Of a DNA stretch of 64,000 bases, positions 16,335-24,079 are shown piece after piece; position 1 is the first letter of the stretch, and every line of letters begins with the position of its first letter. The notes under the pieces were generated by a model, which worked only from the letters and a program-made list of their open reading frames with translations, ran no database searches and was not told the origin of the DNA. The stretch covers positions 62,001 to 126,000 of the forward strand of contig CAZCZL010000010.1 in NCBI GenBank assembly GCA_964503315.1, read 5' to 3'. This stretch comes from FEB-12 sp964503315. Lineage in GTDB: Bacteria; Zixibacteria; MSB-5A5; GN15; FEB-12. The translations under genes and the position numbers were made by a program.

Positions 16335-16357
16335 ATCTCAATCCTTCCCGGAGAGGA

Positions 16358-17548
16358 TTACACGATTTCAATCGCCAGCGCGACCGCGTTTCCGCCACCC
16401 AGACAGAGCGTCGCCAGGCCGTTCTTTTTGCCACGATCCTTCAAAGCGTAAATGAGCGTCGCGAGGATACGTGTGCCAGAAGCACCGATCGGATGCCCCA
16501 ACGCCACCGCGCCGCCGTTCACATTAACCCGATTCCAATCCCAGCCAAGCTCCTTGCCGTCGGCAAGCGCCTGCACTGAGAACGCCTCATTTGCCTCGAC
16601 CAGATCAAAGTGGTCGATCTTGACCCCCATCTTCCCCATCAGCTTCTGCACCGCGTAGATCGGCGAGAAGAACAACAACTCAGGAGGAGTGCCGGCCATG
16701 GCGTAGTCAACCACTCGCGCCAACGGCTTGAGGTTATGCTTCTTCAGGTACTCCTCAGAGACTACCACACAAGCCGCCGAACCATCATTCAGCCCCGGCG
16801 CGTTTCCGGCAGTCACTGTTCCATCTTTCTGGAACGCCGGTTTCAGCTTCGCCAGCGATTCGATAGAAACATCCGCGCGCGGCGCTTCATCTTTCGCGAA
16901 CATCACCGGATCCCCTTTTCTCTGCGGGACCGGAATAGCGAAGATCTCATTGGCAAACTTATTGGCCGCCCAGGCCGCCACCGCCTTCTTGTGTGAGTTG
17001 GCCGCAAACTGATCCTGCTCATCACGGCCAATACCGGCCTTGACCGAAGTCAGTTCCGCGGCGTTCCCCATATGCCAATCCTTGAATGAGCACCAGAGTC
17101 CATCGGAGATCATGATATCATCCAGCTTCTGATGACCGAACTTTGTCCCCTGCTTTGCGCCGCGTATCACATACGGTGTATGCGACATCGACTCCATCCC
17201 ACCCGCGACTATCACATGCTGGTCACCGGCGCGAATCGACTGCGCCGCCAACATCACCGCCTTCAAACCCGAGCCACACACCTTGTTGATGGTCATGGCC
17301 GGAACTTCTGCCGGAATGCCGCCGTGAATAGCGGCCTGTCGGGCGGGCGCCTGACCGGCGCCTCCCTGGACCACCTGTCCCATGATAACTTCATCGATCT
17401 CGGCCGGATTGACTCCCGACCGTTTAACCGCTTCGCGAACCGCGTGTGCCCCTAATTGGGTTGCGGTCATGCTTCCCAACCCGCCGTGCAGTACACCTAT
17501 CGCCGAACGACAGGCCGCGACTATATATGCTTCATTGCGTGACGCCAT
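16358..17548 (-). CDS. Acetyl-CoA C-acetyltransferase (thiolase)
   Basis: Cleaves 3-oxoacyl-CoA with CoA or condenses two acetyl-CoA. The 396-residue homotetrameric type has the nucleophile in NKVCGSGLKAVM (about Cys90), the conserved NEAFSVQALA, GGAVALGHPIGASG with the active His near 350, and CLGGGNAVALAIE with the second catalytic Cys at the C-terminus. AGGAGG lies six bases before the ATG. It is first in a four-gene operon and has a promoter-like sequence upstream. Direction (degradation or synthesis) is not decided by the sequence. Confidence 0.95.
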   Translation of the reverse strand: MASRNEAYIVAACRSAIGVLHGGLGSMTATQLGAHAVREAVKRSGVNPAEIDEVIMGQVVQGGAGQAPARQAAIHGGIPAEVPAMTINKVCGSGLKAVMLAAQSIRAGDQHVIVAGGMESMSHTPYVIRGAKQGTKFGHQKLDDIMISDGLWCSFKDWHMGNAAELTSVKAGIGRDEQDQFAANSHKKAVAAWAANKFANEIFAIPVPQRKGDPVMFAKDEAPRADVSIESLAKLKPAFQKDGTVTAGNAPGLNDGSAACVVVSEEYLKKHNLKPLARVVDYAMAGTPPELLFFSPIYAVQKLMGKMGVKIDHFDLVEANEAFSVQALADGKELGWDWNRVNVNGGAVALGHPIGASGTRILATLIYALKDRGKKNGLATLCLGGGNAVALAIEIV

Positions 17549-17597
17549 GGACTCAAGACCTCCTTGGGGTATGCTGAAATACCAATTCTAAGTAGGA

Positions 17598-17626
17598 TAT
17601 ATACCAGACAGTTCCGGCCAAATCAA
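17598..17626 (-). promoter_or_regulatory. Putative promoter of the beta-oxidation operon
   Basis: On the minus strand TTGATT (17621-17626) and TATATA (17598-17603) are 17 bases apart, ending about 50 bases before the thiolase ATG. Spacing and AT content fit a housekeeping promoter. Confidence 0.5.
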
Positions 17627-17811
17627 GCGAATCAATTCACAATCTCCCGTGCAAAACCGGAACCGGCTGCGCCACATAGAGGATATTTTTTATCTTTACA
17701 GTCCATTTTTCCCCGTCTACTTTTGCCCAGCTAACCGCCCTCTCGTGTGCACACGTCTGAATCTCTCCGCTAAGGGTGCGCCAGGGGCAACACACACGAA
17801 TGGAGGATGAA

Positions 17812-18336
17812 ATGAAGAAAGTCCTGTTCACACTCGGACTTGTCATGCTGCTCGCTCTTGGCGCCCAGGCCCAGGATCCGGCGAAAAAAACCAACTTCTA
17901 CCTCGGTGCCGGGCTTGGCTTGCCGATGGGTGATTTTGGTGACGCGTTTGGCATGGGATTACATGGCGCAGGCGCTCTTGGCTTTAATATCTCCCCTTCT
18001 TTCCAGCCCCGCGCGAAAGTGGAATTTCATACGTTCGGGTCTGACATTGACGGTGTTGACGGTTCCCTCAACATCCTTATGTTTGGAGGGGATGGTCGCT
18101 TCAGCTTTGCTAAAGAGGGACAGAAGCTCGCCCCGTTCCTTTTGGGCGGACTTGGTTTCGCATCATCAAAGTTTGAGGATTTCAGCTCCACAGACTTCTA
18201 TTTTGAGTTTGGTGGTGGTGTCGATATCGTGTCGAACGGTGCAATGTCATGGTTCCTCCAGGGCCGCTACGTTTCGATAAGCGGTGACGGCGGCTCCGAT
18301 GCCTTTATCCCGGTAACGGTCGGCCTCCGCTTCTGA
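17812..18336 (+). CDS. Outer-membrane beta-barrel protein
   Basis: A 174-residue protein from the ATG at 17812, which has GGAGG eight bases upstream and opens with a signal peptide (MKKVLFTLGLVMLLALGAQAQ). The mature part consists of alternating amphipathic strands with Gly-rich turns (FYLGAGLGLPMGDFGD, FLLGGLGFASS) and ends in the C-terminal Phe (TVGLRF) recognised by the Bam complex. It is a probable eight-stranded barrel. The gene at 19359 is a paralogue: both share LPxGDF, MGLHA and EFHTF in the same places. Confidence 0.85.
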   Translation: MKKVLFTLGLVMLLALGAQAQDPAKKTNFYLGAGLGLPMGDFGDAFGMGLHGAGALGFNISPSFQPRAKVEFHTFGSDIDGVDGSLNILMFGGDGRFSFAKEGQKLAPFLLGGLGFASSKFEDFSSTDFYFEFGGGVDIVSNGAMSWFLQGRYVSISGDGGSDAFIPVTVGLRF

Positions 18337-18359
18337 ATCAGATCGATTCTTCTCTTTGC

Positions 18360-18390
18360 AGGCCAATCAGATAGATTGGCCTCTTTTTTT
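18360..18390 (+). terminator. Intrinsic terminator
   Basis: GGCCAATC (18361-18368) pairs with GATTGGCC (18374-18381), followed by TCTTTTTTT. It lies 24 bases after the barrel gene's stop. Confidence 0.92.
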
Positions 18391-18414
18391 ATCTTTCCTT
18401 TTGCTTTATGATGG

Positions 18415-18420
18415 TATAAT
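18415..18420 (+). promoter_or_regulatory. Perfect -10 box upstream of the 18517 gene
   Basis: TATAAT with a weak -35 region in the preceding T-rich terminator tail. The implied leader is about 90 bases; I saw no riboswitch pattern in it. Confidence 0.4.
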
Positions 18421-18516
18421 TAATCCATCTTAACAACGAAGAGTCCGGGCAAAGACTCCGCGTGTGAAGTAAGCACATGGGGATATTTCCCGCAAATTCA
18501 ACCACGGAGGTTTACA

Positions 18517-19185
18517 GTGAAGAAATCCCTTTTCGTTCTGACCCTGGTGATGTTACTGGCGATCAGTGCAATGGCCCAGGATCCCGTCAAAGGTCTGACC
18601 GGCGCCGGGTTCAAAGCTGGCGTGGTGATGGCCAAGATGTCTGGCGACAATATTGACATGTTTGAAGAAGAGTTAGGCGTTGATGCTGGCAATTTGATGG
18701 GCTTTGCCGTTGGTGGATTTATCGAGTACTCTTTGAGCCCGACCTTTGCGATTCAGCCCGAAGTCCTTTACAACACCAAAGGGATGAAGTTTGAAGAAGG
18801 CGATGTCTCCGAGAAGATCACTCTGACCTATATGCAGATTCCTGTTCTTCTGAAATTCAACATCCCGACTGCCGGGAATTTCGATCCTTTCATCTATGCC
18901 GGACCGTCGGTTGGTATCCTACTTTCTGCGAAAGACAAGCTTGAAGGAACCGATGAAGACTACGATGAAGATATCAAGGACTCCTTCAAGAGCACCGATT
19001 TCAGCGCAGTTCTCGGCCTCGGCGCCGGGATTCCGATGGGAACTAGCGGCCAGCTTACGTTCGAATTTCGTTATGACATGGGCTTGACCAACGTTGCCGA
19101 AGACATCGTGGTCGATACAGAGACTATTGCAGGCGATGCAAAGACACAGAGCATGGGCTTCCTGATCGGTTTCAGCTTCCTATAA
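18517..19185 (+). CDS. Outer-membrane beta-barrel (porin-like) protein
   Basis: A 222-residue protein starting at GTG 18517, with GGAGG seven bases before. Residues 1-20 are a signal peptide ending SAMAQ. The mature sequence follows the PF13568-type outer-membrane barrel pattern: GFKAGVVMAKMSG, IEYSLSPTFAIQPEVLYNTKGM, ITLTYMQIPVLLKFNI, FDPFIYAGPSVGILLS, and a final LIGFSFL strand. An acidic insert (EGTDEDYDEDIKDS) probably forms an exposed loop that could bind cations. It has its own promoter and terminator. Confidence 0.88.
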   Translation: MKKSLFVLTLVMLLAISAMAQDPVKGLTGAGFKAGVVMAKMSGDNIDMFEEELGVDAGNLMGFAVGGFIEYSLSPTFAIQPEVLYNTKGMKFEEGDVSEKITLTYMQIPVLLKFNIPTAGNFDPFIYAGPSVGILLSAKDKLEGTDEDYDEDIKDSFKSTDFSAVLGLGAGIPMGTSGQLTFEFRYDMGLTNVAEDIVVDTETIAGDAKTQSMGFLIGFSFL

Positions 19186-19226
19186 GTCAACATCGTGACT
19201 GGTCCGATCACCAGCTAACTCTTTAC

Positions 19227-19253
19227 GGGGCCGAACCTTTCGGCCCCTTTTTT
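19227..19253 (+). terminator. Intrinsic terminator
   Basis: GGGGCCGA (19227-19234) pairs with TCGGCCCC (19240-19247) across 5 bases, followed by six T residues. Confidence 0.92.
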
Positions 19254-19358
19254 AACCCCCACTTTCAGCCCATTCTCCCCTCATTTCCACCAAGCCTCCT
19301 TCCGATAATAGACTATGTGCGTCAAATATGGGTATAACCTCTAAAGGAGGAAATACGA

Positions 19359-19952
19359 ATGAAACGGATAGCCCTTTTCGTGATGCTTCTTTCGCTGCTC
19401 GCGCTGTCGGCCTCGGCCCAGTCGGTCAAGCCGTTCAACCTCTACGTCGGCGGCGGCGCCTCGCTCCCCAATGGCGACTTCTCCAACGAATACAAGATGG
19501 GGTTGCATGCCATGGTCGGGCTTGGACTCAATTTCGCACCGGCCCTGCAGTTTGTTCCCAAAGGTGAATTCCATACCTTCTCGGCTGACACCGACGCTCT
19601 GCTTGAGGCCAATAACTACACCTCCGTCAGCGGCGGTACCTTCAACGCGTTTCTCGTCGGTGCCGATTTGAAATTCGCGCCATCGCTTCCAATGATGCCG
19701 CTCAAACCGTACTTCTTCGGCGGCGCCGGATGGGCTCGCTTGCAACCGTCGGATCTTGATTACGAAAGCTCCCTCGGCAATGGCACCATCGTCTTCGCCA
19801 AGGAAAACAAGATGTATTGGAATGTCGGCGGCGGACTGAATCTCAGCTCCGGCCCGGCGTTCAGCCTCTTCCTGCAAGCTCGCTACCTGAGCATCAATGG
19901 CGATGAGATCAAATACAACGCCATTCCGATAACCCTCGGAATTAAATTCTAG
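19359..19952 (+). CDS. Outer-membrane beta-barrel protein
   Basis: A 197-residue protein with AGGAGG eight bases before the ATG and a signal peptide ending SASAQ. Strand-turn alternation and the closing LGIKF mark an outer-membrane barrel. It is a diverged paralogue of the product at 17812-18336: LPNGDF, KMGLHA, KGEFHTFSAD and FLQARYLSINGD correspond to LPMGDF, GMGLHG, KVEFHTFGSD and FLQGRYVSISGD. The longer loop at about 65-75 differs between the two. Function is unknown. Confidence 0.85.
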   Translation: MKRIALFVMLLSLLALSASAQSVKPFNLYVGGGASLPNGDFSNEYKMGLHAMVGLGLNFAPALQFVPKGEFHTFSADTDALLEANNYTSVSGGTFNAFLVGADLKFAPSLPMMPLKPYFFGGAGWARLQPSDLDYESSLGNGTIVFAKENKMYWNVGGGLNLSSGPAFSLFLQARYLSINGDEIKYNAIPITLGIKF

Positions 19953-19974
19953 TCATTAACGACTGCCTCAACAC

Positions 19975-20010
19975 ACGGACCGGATCCCGCATCCGGTCCG
20001 TTCTCATTTT
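19975..20010 (+). terminator. Terminator-like hairpin
   Basis: ACGGACCGGAT (19975-19985) pairs perfectly with ATCCGGTCCGT (19991-20001), followed by TCTCATTTT, a moderate T-tract. Confidence 0.75.
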
Positions 20011-20104
20011 CTCCCACTCTTTTTCCTCCTTGCCCGCCAATCCTGCGTATATATATTCGAGACGCCGGTATGACCAGTCGACACTGGTCTTCGGCAATTC
20101 GCTT

Positions 20105-20671
20105 ATGTACCGAAACGTTCTTATCCTCATGTTGCTCCTGATGGTCGCGGCCTCGAGTGAGGCGCAGCTTGTGGGGCCGGATCGCTTTGCCGCGAAGCTC
20201 GGGGCGTCCCCTGTCTTCGCCATAGACCGCCTCGGTGACCTCGCCGATAACGGCATTGGCGGCGCGCTCGGCCTGGAAATTCGTCCCTTCACCAGTATGC
20301 CCGAGGTTTCCTTTCAGTTCACCGGCCATTACCTCATGCTTAACGCGCGTGAAGTGAACTCGTCCGATGTCACTATTGCCGCGGGGACCTTCGACCTGAA
20401 ACTCACCCCTTCTTGGCAGTCGGATTCGCGCCTCTACCTCTTTGCCGGCGGTGGATATGGGACGATTGAACTCAATGACCCGCTCCCCGGGCAGTATCTC
20501 ATCGATCAGGTAGTCAGCGAAAAGAAACCGCTGGTCGAAGTAGGTTTGGGAATGGAACGAAAAGGAAGATCCCCCCTTGGATTCTTCGTGGAATTGGCCG
20601 GCGTGAATATTATCAGTGACCGATTTGGTGACTACCGCTTCGGCCGCCTCACCTTCGGCCTGCTCTTCTGA
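20105..20671 (+). CDS. Outer-membrane beta-barrel-like protein
   Basis: A 188-residue protein counted from ATG 20105. Residues 1-21 (MYRNVLILMLLLMVAASSEAQ) form a signal peptide, which decides the start against an upstream frame to 20030. Mature strands such as FDLKLTPSWQSD, RLYLFAGGGYG and the end RLTFGLLF show a small barrel with C-terminal Phe. It is not an obvious paralogue of the three barrels before it. It converges with the biotin carrier gene; their stops are four bases apart. Confidence 0.75.
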   Translation: MYRNVLILMLLLMVAASSEAQLVGPDRFAAKLGASPVFAIDRLGDLADNGIGGALGLEIRPFTSMPEVSFQFTGHYLMLNAREVNSSDVTIAAGTFDLKLTPSWQSDSRLYLFAGGGYGTIELNDPLPGQYLIDQVVSEKKPLVEVGLGMERKGRSPLGFFVELAGVNIISDRFGDYRFGRLTFGLLF

Positions 20672-20675
20672 ACGA

Positions 20676-21173
20676 TTACTCGCTCAGTTCCAGCTCGATT
20701 ATCGGTTTCTCCGTGTCGACCTGATCCCCAGCGGCGAAATTGACCGCCTTCACTTTCCCCTTGGCGCGTGCGTTCACTTGGTTCTCCATTTTCATCGCTT
20801 CGACAATCACCATCGGCTGTTTGATATCGACAGAGTCACCAACCGCCACCATGATCTTCACGATCTTCCCCGGCATCGGCGCGAAGATCTTATCCTTCTC
20901 CCCGGCATGGTCGCCGCCTCCGGCCGCGATCGTCGCGTCGGACGCATCTGTCAATTCGACCTGCATGGCATCGACATCGACGTAGAATGTCCCTTTGTGC
21001 TTCACTGCCGCGACCAACGAACGTTTCCCATCGACCAGCACCGCAAAGAGGTTCTCGCCATGCGGAGTGAGCTGATACTCTCTCCCTCCCACCGTCGCGA
21101 TATATCCGAAATCTGTCGCTTTCAGTTCGACAGCGTGCTCTGTCTCCTGATATCGAAGGTCGTACTTAGCCAC
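20676..21173 (-). CDS. Biotin carboxyl carrier protein of an acyl-CoA carboxylase
   Basis: A 165-residue protein. The C-terminal 75 residues are a biotinyl domain with PMPGKIVKIMVAVGD and the biotinylated Lys128 in EAMKMEN. The N-terminal part (residues 1-75) resembles the linker/BT region of propionyl- and methylcrotonyl-CoA carboxylase alpha chains, so the alpha chain is split into two genes here. It starts with GTG at 21173 and overlaps the biotin carboxylase gene by eight bases, with GGAGGG upstream. It carries CO2 from the carboxylase at 21166-22680 to the carboxyltransferase at 24080-25690. Confidence 0.9.
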   Translation of the reverse strand: MAKYDLRYQETEHAVELKATDFGYIATVGGREYQLTPHGENLFAVLVDGKRSLVAAVKHKGTFYVDVDAMQVELTDASDATIAAGGGDHAGEKDKIFAPMPGKIVKIMVAVGDSVDIKQPMVIVEAMKMENQVNARAKGKVKAVNFAAGDQVDTEKPIIELELSE

Positions 21174-22680
21174 GGATCGACCCTCCTACCTGCCACTCTC
21201 CCAGAAGTTGCCATGGCGTCGGGAACTGCGCTTTCCCGACCGTAACCGCAACCATTGGCGCGGTATCCGCCGCTACCGATGCCGCAGCGGCCGCCAGCGG
21301 TCCGATCTCCGGCCACTCGGTCGCTCGCGCTGACATATGCCTTTCGATAAAATTGGTGTACGTCTTACCCGCGATGAACTCTGGATGCTCCAATACTTCG
21401 ATCATGAATTTTCGCGAGGTCTTAACTCCCAGTATCTTGTACTGCTTCAGCGCGTCGATCATCTTGGATATCGCCGCTCCCCGGTCCGCCGAATGAACGA
21501 TCAGTTTTGCCATGATCGGGTCGTAATTGATCGTGATCTCAGAACCTTTATCGATTCCGCTATCGACCCGGATCCCCGGACCGACCGGCTCACTGTAGAG
21601 CAGCACCGTCCCGGTCGATGGCATGAAGTTGTTCTCTCCATCCTCGGCGTAGATCCGACACTCGATCGCGTGCCCGCGCTGCGATAGATTCTGCAGTTCC
21701 TTCGAAAGCGGCAATCCCGCCGCCACCCGTATCTGTTCCACCACCAGGTCGACGCCTGTCACCATCTCGGTGATCGGGTGCTCCACCTGAATTCGGGTAT
21801 TCATTTCGAGGAAATAGTAATGGCCTGACTCATCCAAGAGGAATTCCACCGTCCCGGCGTTTGTGTAGTGCGCGGCCTGCGCAACCTTGACTGCGTCAGC
21901 ACCCATTCGCGCGCGCAACTCCGGCGTCAGCGCTATCGAAGGAGTCTCTTCGACTATCTTCTGGTGTCTCCGCTGTATCGAGCACTCGCGCTCGAACAGA
22001 TGGATCGTGTTCCCGTGATGATCCCCCAGCACCTGGAACTCAATATGCCGCGGATTGGCAATGTACTTTTCGAGATACACGGTTTCATCGCCGAACGCGT
22101 TCTTTGCTTCGCGTCGTGCGGCGTCTATCGATGATGCCAAATCCTTCGGATCATGCACCACCCGCATCCCTTTGCCGCCACCGCCTGCGGCCGCTTTAAT
22201 AAGTACCGGGTAGCCGGCCTTCTTCGCGGCCTCTTCAAACTCCGAAAGTTTGTCCCCGCTCGCGCGCATACCGGGAATCAGTGGCACTCCGGCATCCGCC
22301 ATCTTAATACGCGACTCAACTTTGTTTCCCAGCAGACGCATCGCCTCCGGACCGGGGCCAATGAACGTGATCCCGGCATCCGCGCACGCTTTCGGTAATA
22401 GCGGGTTCTCCGCAAGAAAACCGTACCCCGGATGTATCGCGTCGCACCCGGTCTGTTTTGCGGCATCGATTATCTTGGCGATATCCAGATACGATTCACG
22501 CGGCGGCGGCGGACCGATAAAGACCGATTCATCTGCCTGCCACCGATGTTTGCTGTTTTTGTCCGCTTCGGAATAAACTGCGACCGAGGGTATCCCCAGC
22601 GACCGGCACGCGTTCATCACTCGCACCGCGATCTCAGACCGATTCGCCACGAGGATCTTTTTGAAGAGAGGTTTATTCAT
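21166..22680 (-). CDS. Biotin carboxylase subunit of an acyl-CoA carboxylase
   Basis: ATP-grasp enzyme that carboxylates biotin. The 504-residue protein has the N-terminal KILVANRSEIAVRV, the glycine-rich ATP loop AAAGGGGKGMRVV (about 165-177), FLEMNTRIQVEHPITEMVTGVDLV with catalytic residues near 290-310, and a C-terminal domain with GTVLLYSEP. The biotinyl domain of fused alpha chains is absent and is encoded by the next gene. It could be acetyl-, propionyl- or methylcrotonyl-CoA type; the operon context favours methylcrotonyl or geranyl-CoA. The operon is interrupted upstream by the second GIY-YIG unit. Confidence 0.92.
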   Translation of the reverse strand: MNKPLFKKILVANRSEIAVRVMNACRSLGIPSVAVYSEADKNSKHRWQADESVFIGPPPPRESYLDIAKIIDAAKQTGCDAIHPGYGFLAENPLLPKACADAGITFIGPGPEAMRLLGNKVESRIKMADAGVPLIPGMRASGDKLSEFEEAAKKAGYPVLIKAAAGGGGKGMRVVHDPKDLASSIDAARREAKNAFGDETVYLEKYIANPRHIEFQVLGDHHGNTIHLFERECSIQRRHQKIVEETPSIALTPELRARMGADAVKVAQAAHYTNAGTVEFLLDESGHYYFLEMNTRIQVEHPITEMVTGVDLVVEQIRVAAGLPLSKELQNLSQRGHAIECRIYAEDGENNFMPSTGTVLLYSEPVGPGIRVDSGIDKGSEITINYDPIMAKLIVHSADRGAAISKMIDALKQYKILGVKTSRKFMIEVLEHPEFIAGKTYTNFIERHMSARATEWPEIGPLAAAAASVAADTAPMVAVTVGKAQFPTPWQLLGEWQVGGSIRG

Positions 22681-22694
22681 TCTTACTCTATTGG

Positions 22695-22724
22695 TTTCGG
22701 GCTTCGACTACGCTCAGCCCGATT
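22695..22724. repeat. Palindromic repeat family B, left inverted repeat of GIY-YIG element 2
   Basis: GGGCTTCGACTACGCTCAGCCC at 22699-22720 in the form GGGCT(TCGACTACGCTC)AGCCC. Bases 22695-22724 match the reverse complement of 23156-23185 at 28 of 30 positions; the two differences are a matched swap of one stem pair. Confidence 0.85.
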
Positions 22725-22809
22725 TGAAATTTCAATGGGGCAAAAAGAATACTGATTTTTCTGCTCCTGTCCCATTCAAACGTAGCACCGATTGTTCGTC
22801 CGTTTCTCA

Positions 22810-23109
22810 TTATAGCAAATGTTTAGGTTGCCTGCATTTTGCCAACTCATGGAGTTGCTTGAAATCACCCTTCATCAACGCTTCCTTCTTGGCGCGCGTC
22901 CAGCCTTTGATCTGCTTTTCTGCTCTAGATGCGTCGAGCACGTCGGGAAACTCGGCGGTCCACAGGAGCTTGCCGAATCCGTGGACGGCAACATAACTAT
23001 TGGTCTCAGTCAGTTCGTGCTGACTCATGCGTTCCGGAAATTGCGTCGTCATACCCGTATAGTACGATCCATCTTTGCACTCAACGATGTATACCCAGGC
23101 AACACCCAT
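22810..23109 (-). CDS. Small GIY-YIG nuclease
   Basis: A 99-residue stand-alone GIY-YIG domain, only distantly like the one at 12752. VAWVYIVECKDGSYYTGMTTQFPERMSQHE gives the VYI...YYTG core with catalytic Arg and His; DASRAEKQIKGWTRAKKEAL has the metal-binding Glu in RAEKQIKGW. The domain is complete, so a DNA-cutting role is plausible. It sits on the operon's strand between the enoyl-CoA hydratase and biotin carboxylase genes, with family B palindromes on both sides. Its Shine-Dalgarno is weak (AGATGGG overlaps the start). Confidence 0.87.
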   Translation of the reverse strand: MGVAWVYIVECKDGSYYTGMTTQFPERMSQHELTETNSYVAVHGFGKLLWTAEFPDVLDASRAEKQIKGWTRAKKEALMKGDFKQLHELAKCRQPKHLL

Positions 23110-23155
23110 CTAATCGCCCCTCCCGCAATAAATACTCGTTTCTTATTATCACCCT

Positions 23156-23185
23156 AATCGGCCTGAGCGTAGTCGAAGGCCGAAA
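23156..23185. repeat. Palindromic repeat family B, right inverted repeat of element 2
   Basis: GGCCTGAGCG-TAG-TCGAAGGCC form, reversed relative to the left copy. Confidence 0.85.
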
Positions 23186-23257
23186 AACTGCCTGTCCACA
23201 AAGAACAGATTCGGACCTCAATAGACAAGCCCTCACATATCCACTAACCCAAACCCC

Positions 23258-23286
23258 AATCGGCCTGAGCGTAGTCGAAGGCCAAT
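23258..23286. repeat. Palindromic repeat family B, extra copy
   Basis: Identical core to 23160-23181 at 23262-23283, same orientation, ending four bases before the stop of the enoyl-CoA hydratase gene. It gives a second possible right border for element 2. Confidence 0.85.
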
Positions 23287-23289
23287 CTT

Positions 23290-24078
23290 TTACTCCTTCA
23301 CCACCCACCCCGGCGTCCGTTTATTCAAAAACGCGTCCATCCCCTCCTGTCCCTCTGGAGAGATACGGAGCTTTGCGATCATCTCCGCCGTATACGGCAT
23401 AAATTCTTCCGGCGACATCGTCGGCACCGCGCCGATCAGCCGCTTCGCCATCGCCACCGCCTCCGGTCCCGATGACAATATTGCGTTCACATACTCCGCG
23501 ATCGCGGCATCCAACTGGTCATCCGCGACAACTTTATTCACCAGACCGACCTCAAGTGCGCGCGATGCTCCCATCCGTTCACCCGTGATGAACAACTCGC
23601 GCGATCTCCCCTCACCTATTTTCTTCACCACATACGGCCCGATACAGGCTGGCACGACACCTATCTTAACTTCCGAGAACGAGAACTTGGCCGACTCCGC
23701 CGCGATCGCGAAATCGCAGACCGCCACGAATCCCGTCCCGCCCCCAATCGCCGCGCCATTCACCCTCGCAATCACCGGCTGCCGGAGCGAATAGATCGTA
23801 TAGAAAAGTCTGGCGAGCGCATTGGCTTCGCCGAGATTCTCGTCGAACGACTGCTTCGCCACCCCCCGCATCCAATTCAGATCCGCTCCCGCGCAGAACG
23901 ATTTTCCAGTACCGGAGAGGACCACGACGCGAATCGACTGGTCCTTGCTGATCTTCTCGAAACAGTCCAGCATCTCGGTGATGACCGTCGCGTTGAACGC
24001 GTTATGTATCTCCGGCCGATTGAAAAACAGATTTCCGACCGGGCCATTCGCGCTATAGGTCAGTGTGCTATATGTCAT
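23290..24078 (-). CDS. Enoyl-CoA hydratase, methylglutaconyl-CoA hydratase-like
   Basis: Crotonase-fold enzyme adding water to an enoyl-CoA. The 262-residue protein has SFCAGADLNWMRG near residue 65, the oxyanion-hole segment ARVNGAAIGGGTGFVAVCDFAIAAE near 105-128, and the second glutamate region SEVKIGVVPACIGPYV. FCAGADLNWM resembles LiuC-type methylglutaconyl-CoA hydratases of leucine degradation. The start lies one base after the carboxyltransferase stop. Its usual substrate would be the product of that carboxylase, which supports the assignment. Confidence 0.87.
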   Translation of the reverse strand: MTYSTLTYSANGPVGNLFFNRPEIHNAFNATVITEMLDCFEKISKDQSIRVVVLSGTGKSFCAGADLNWMRGVAKQSFDENLGEANALARLFYTIYSLRQPVIARVNGAAIGGGTGFVAVCDFAIAAESAKFSFSEVKIGVVPACIGPYVVKKIGEGRSRELFITGERMGASRALEVGLVNKVVADDQLDAAIAEYVNAILSSGPEAVAMAKRLIGAVPTMSPEEFMPYTAEMIAKLRISPEGQEGMDAFLNKRTPGWVVKE

Positions 24079-24079
24079 G

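Larger units (their letters stand above)
22695..23185. mobile_element. Candidate element 2: GIY-YIG gene between inverted family B palindromes
   Basis: A 491-bp unit with 30-bp terminal inverted repeats, containing only a GIY-YIG gene. It lies in an otherwise tightly packed catabolic operon, which supports insertion. No transposase or obvious target duplication is seen. Confidence 0.5.

Noticed and set aside
15381..16451. 356-codon plus-strand open frame over the HAD gene
   Set aside because: It is antisense to a clear 3-hydroxybutyryl-CoA dehydrogenase; the product is His/Arg-rich with no domain.
18430..18510. Riboswitch in the 90-base leader of the 18517 barrel gene
   Set aside because: The leader has GAAGAGTCCGGG-like motifs but no match to c-di-GMP or other classes I could recognise.
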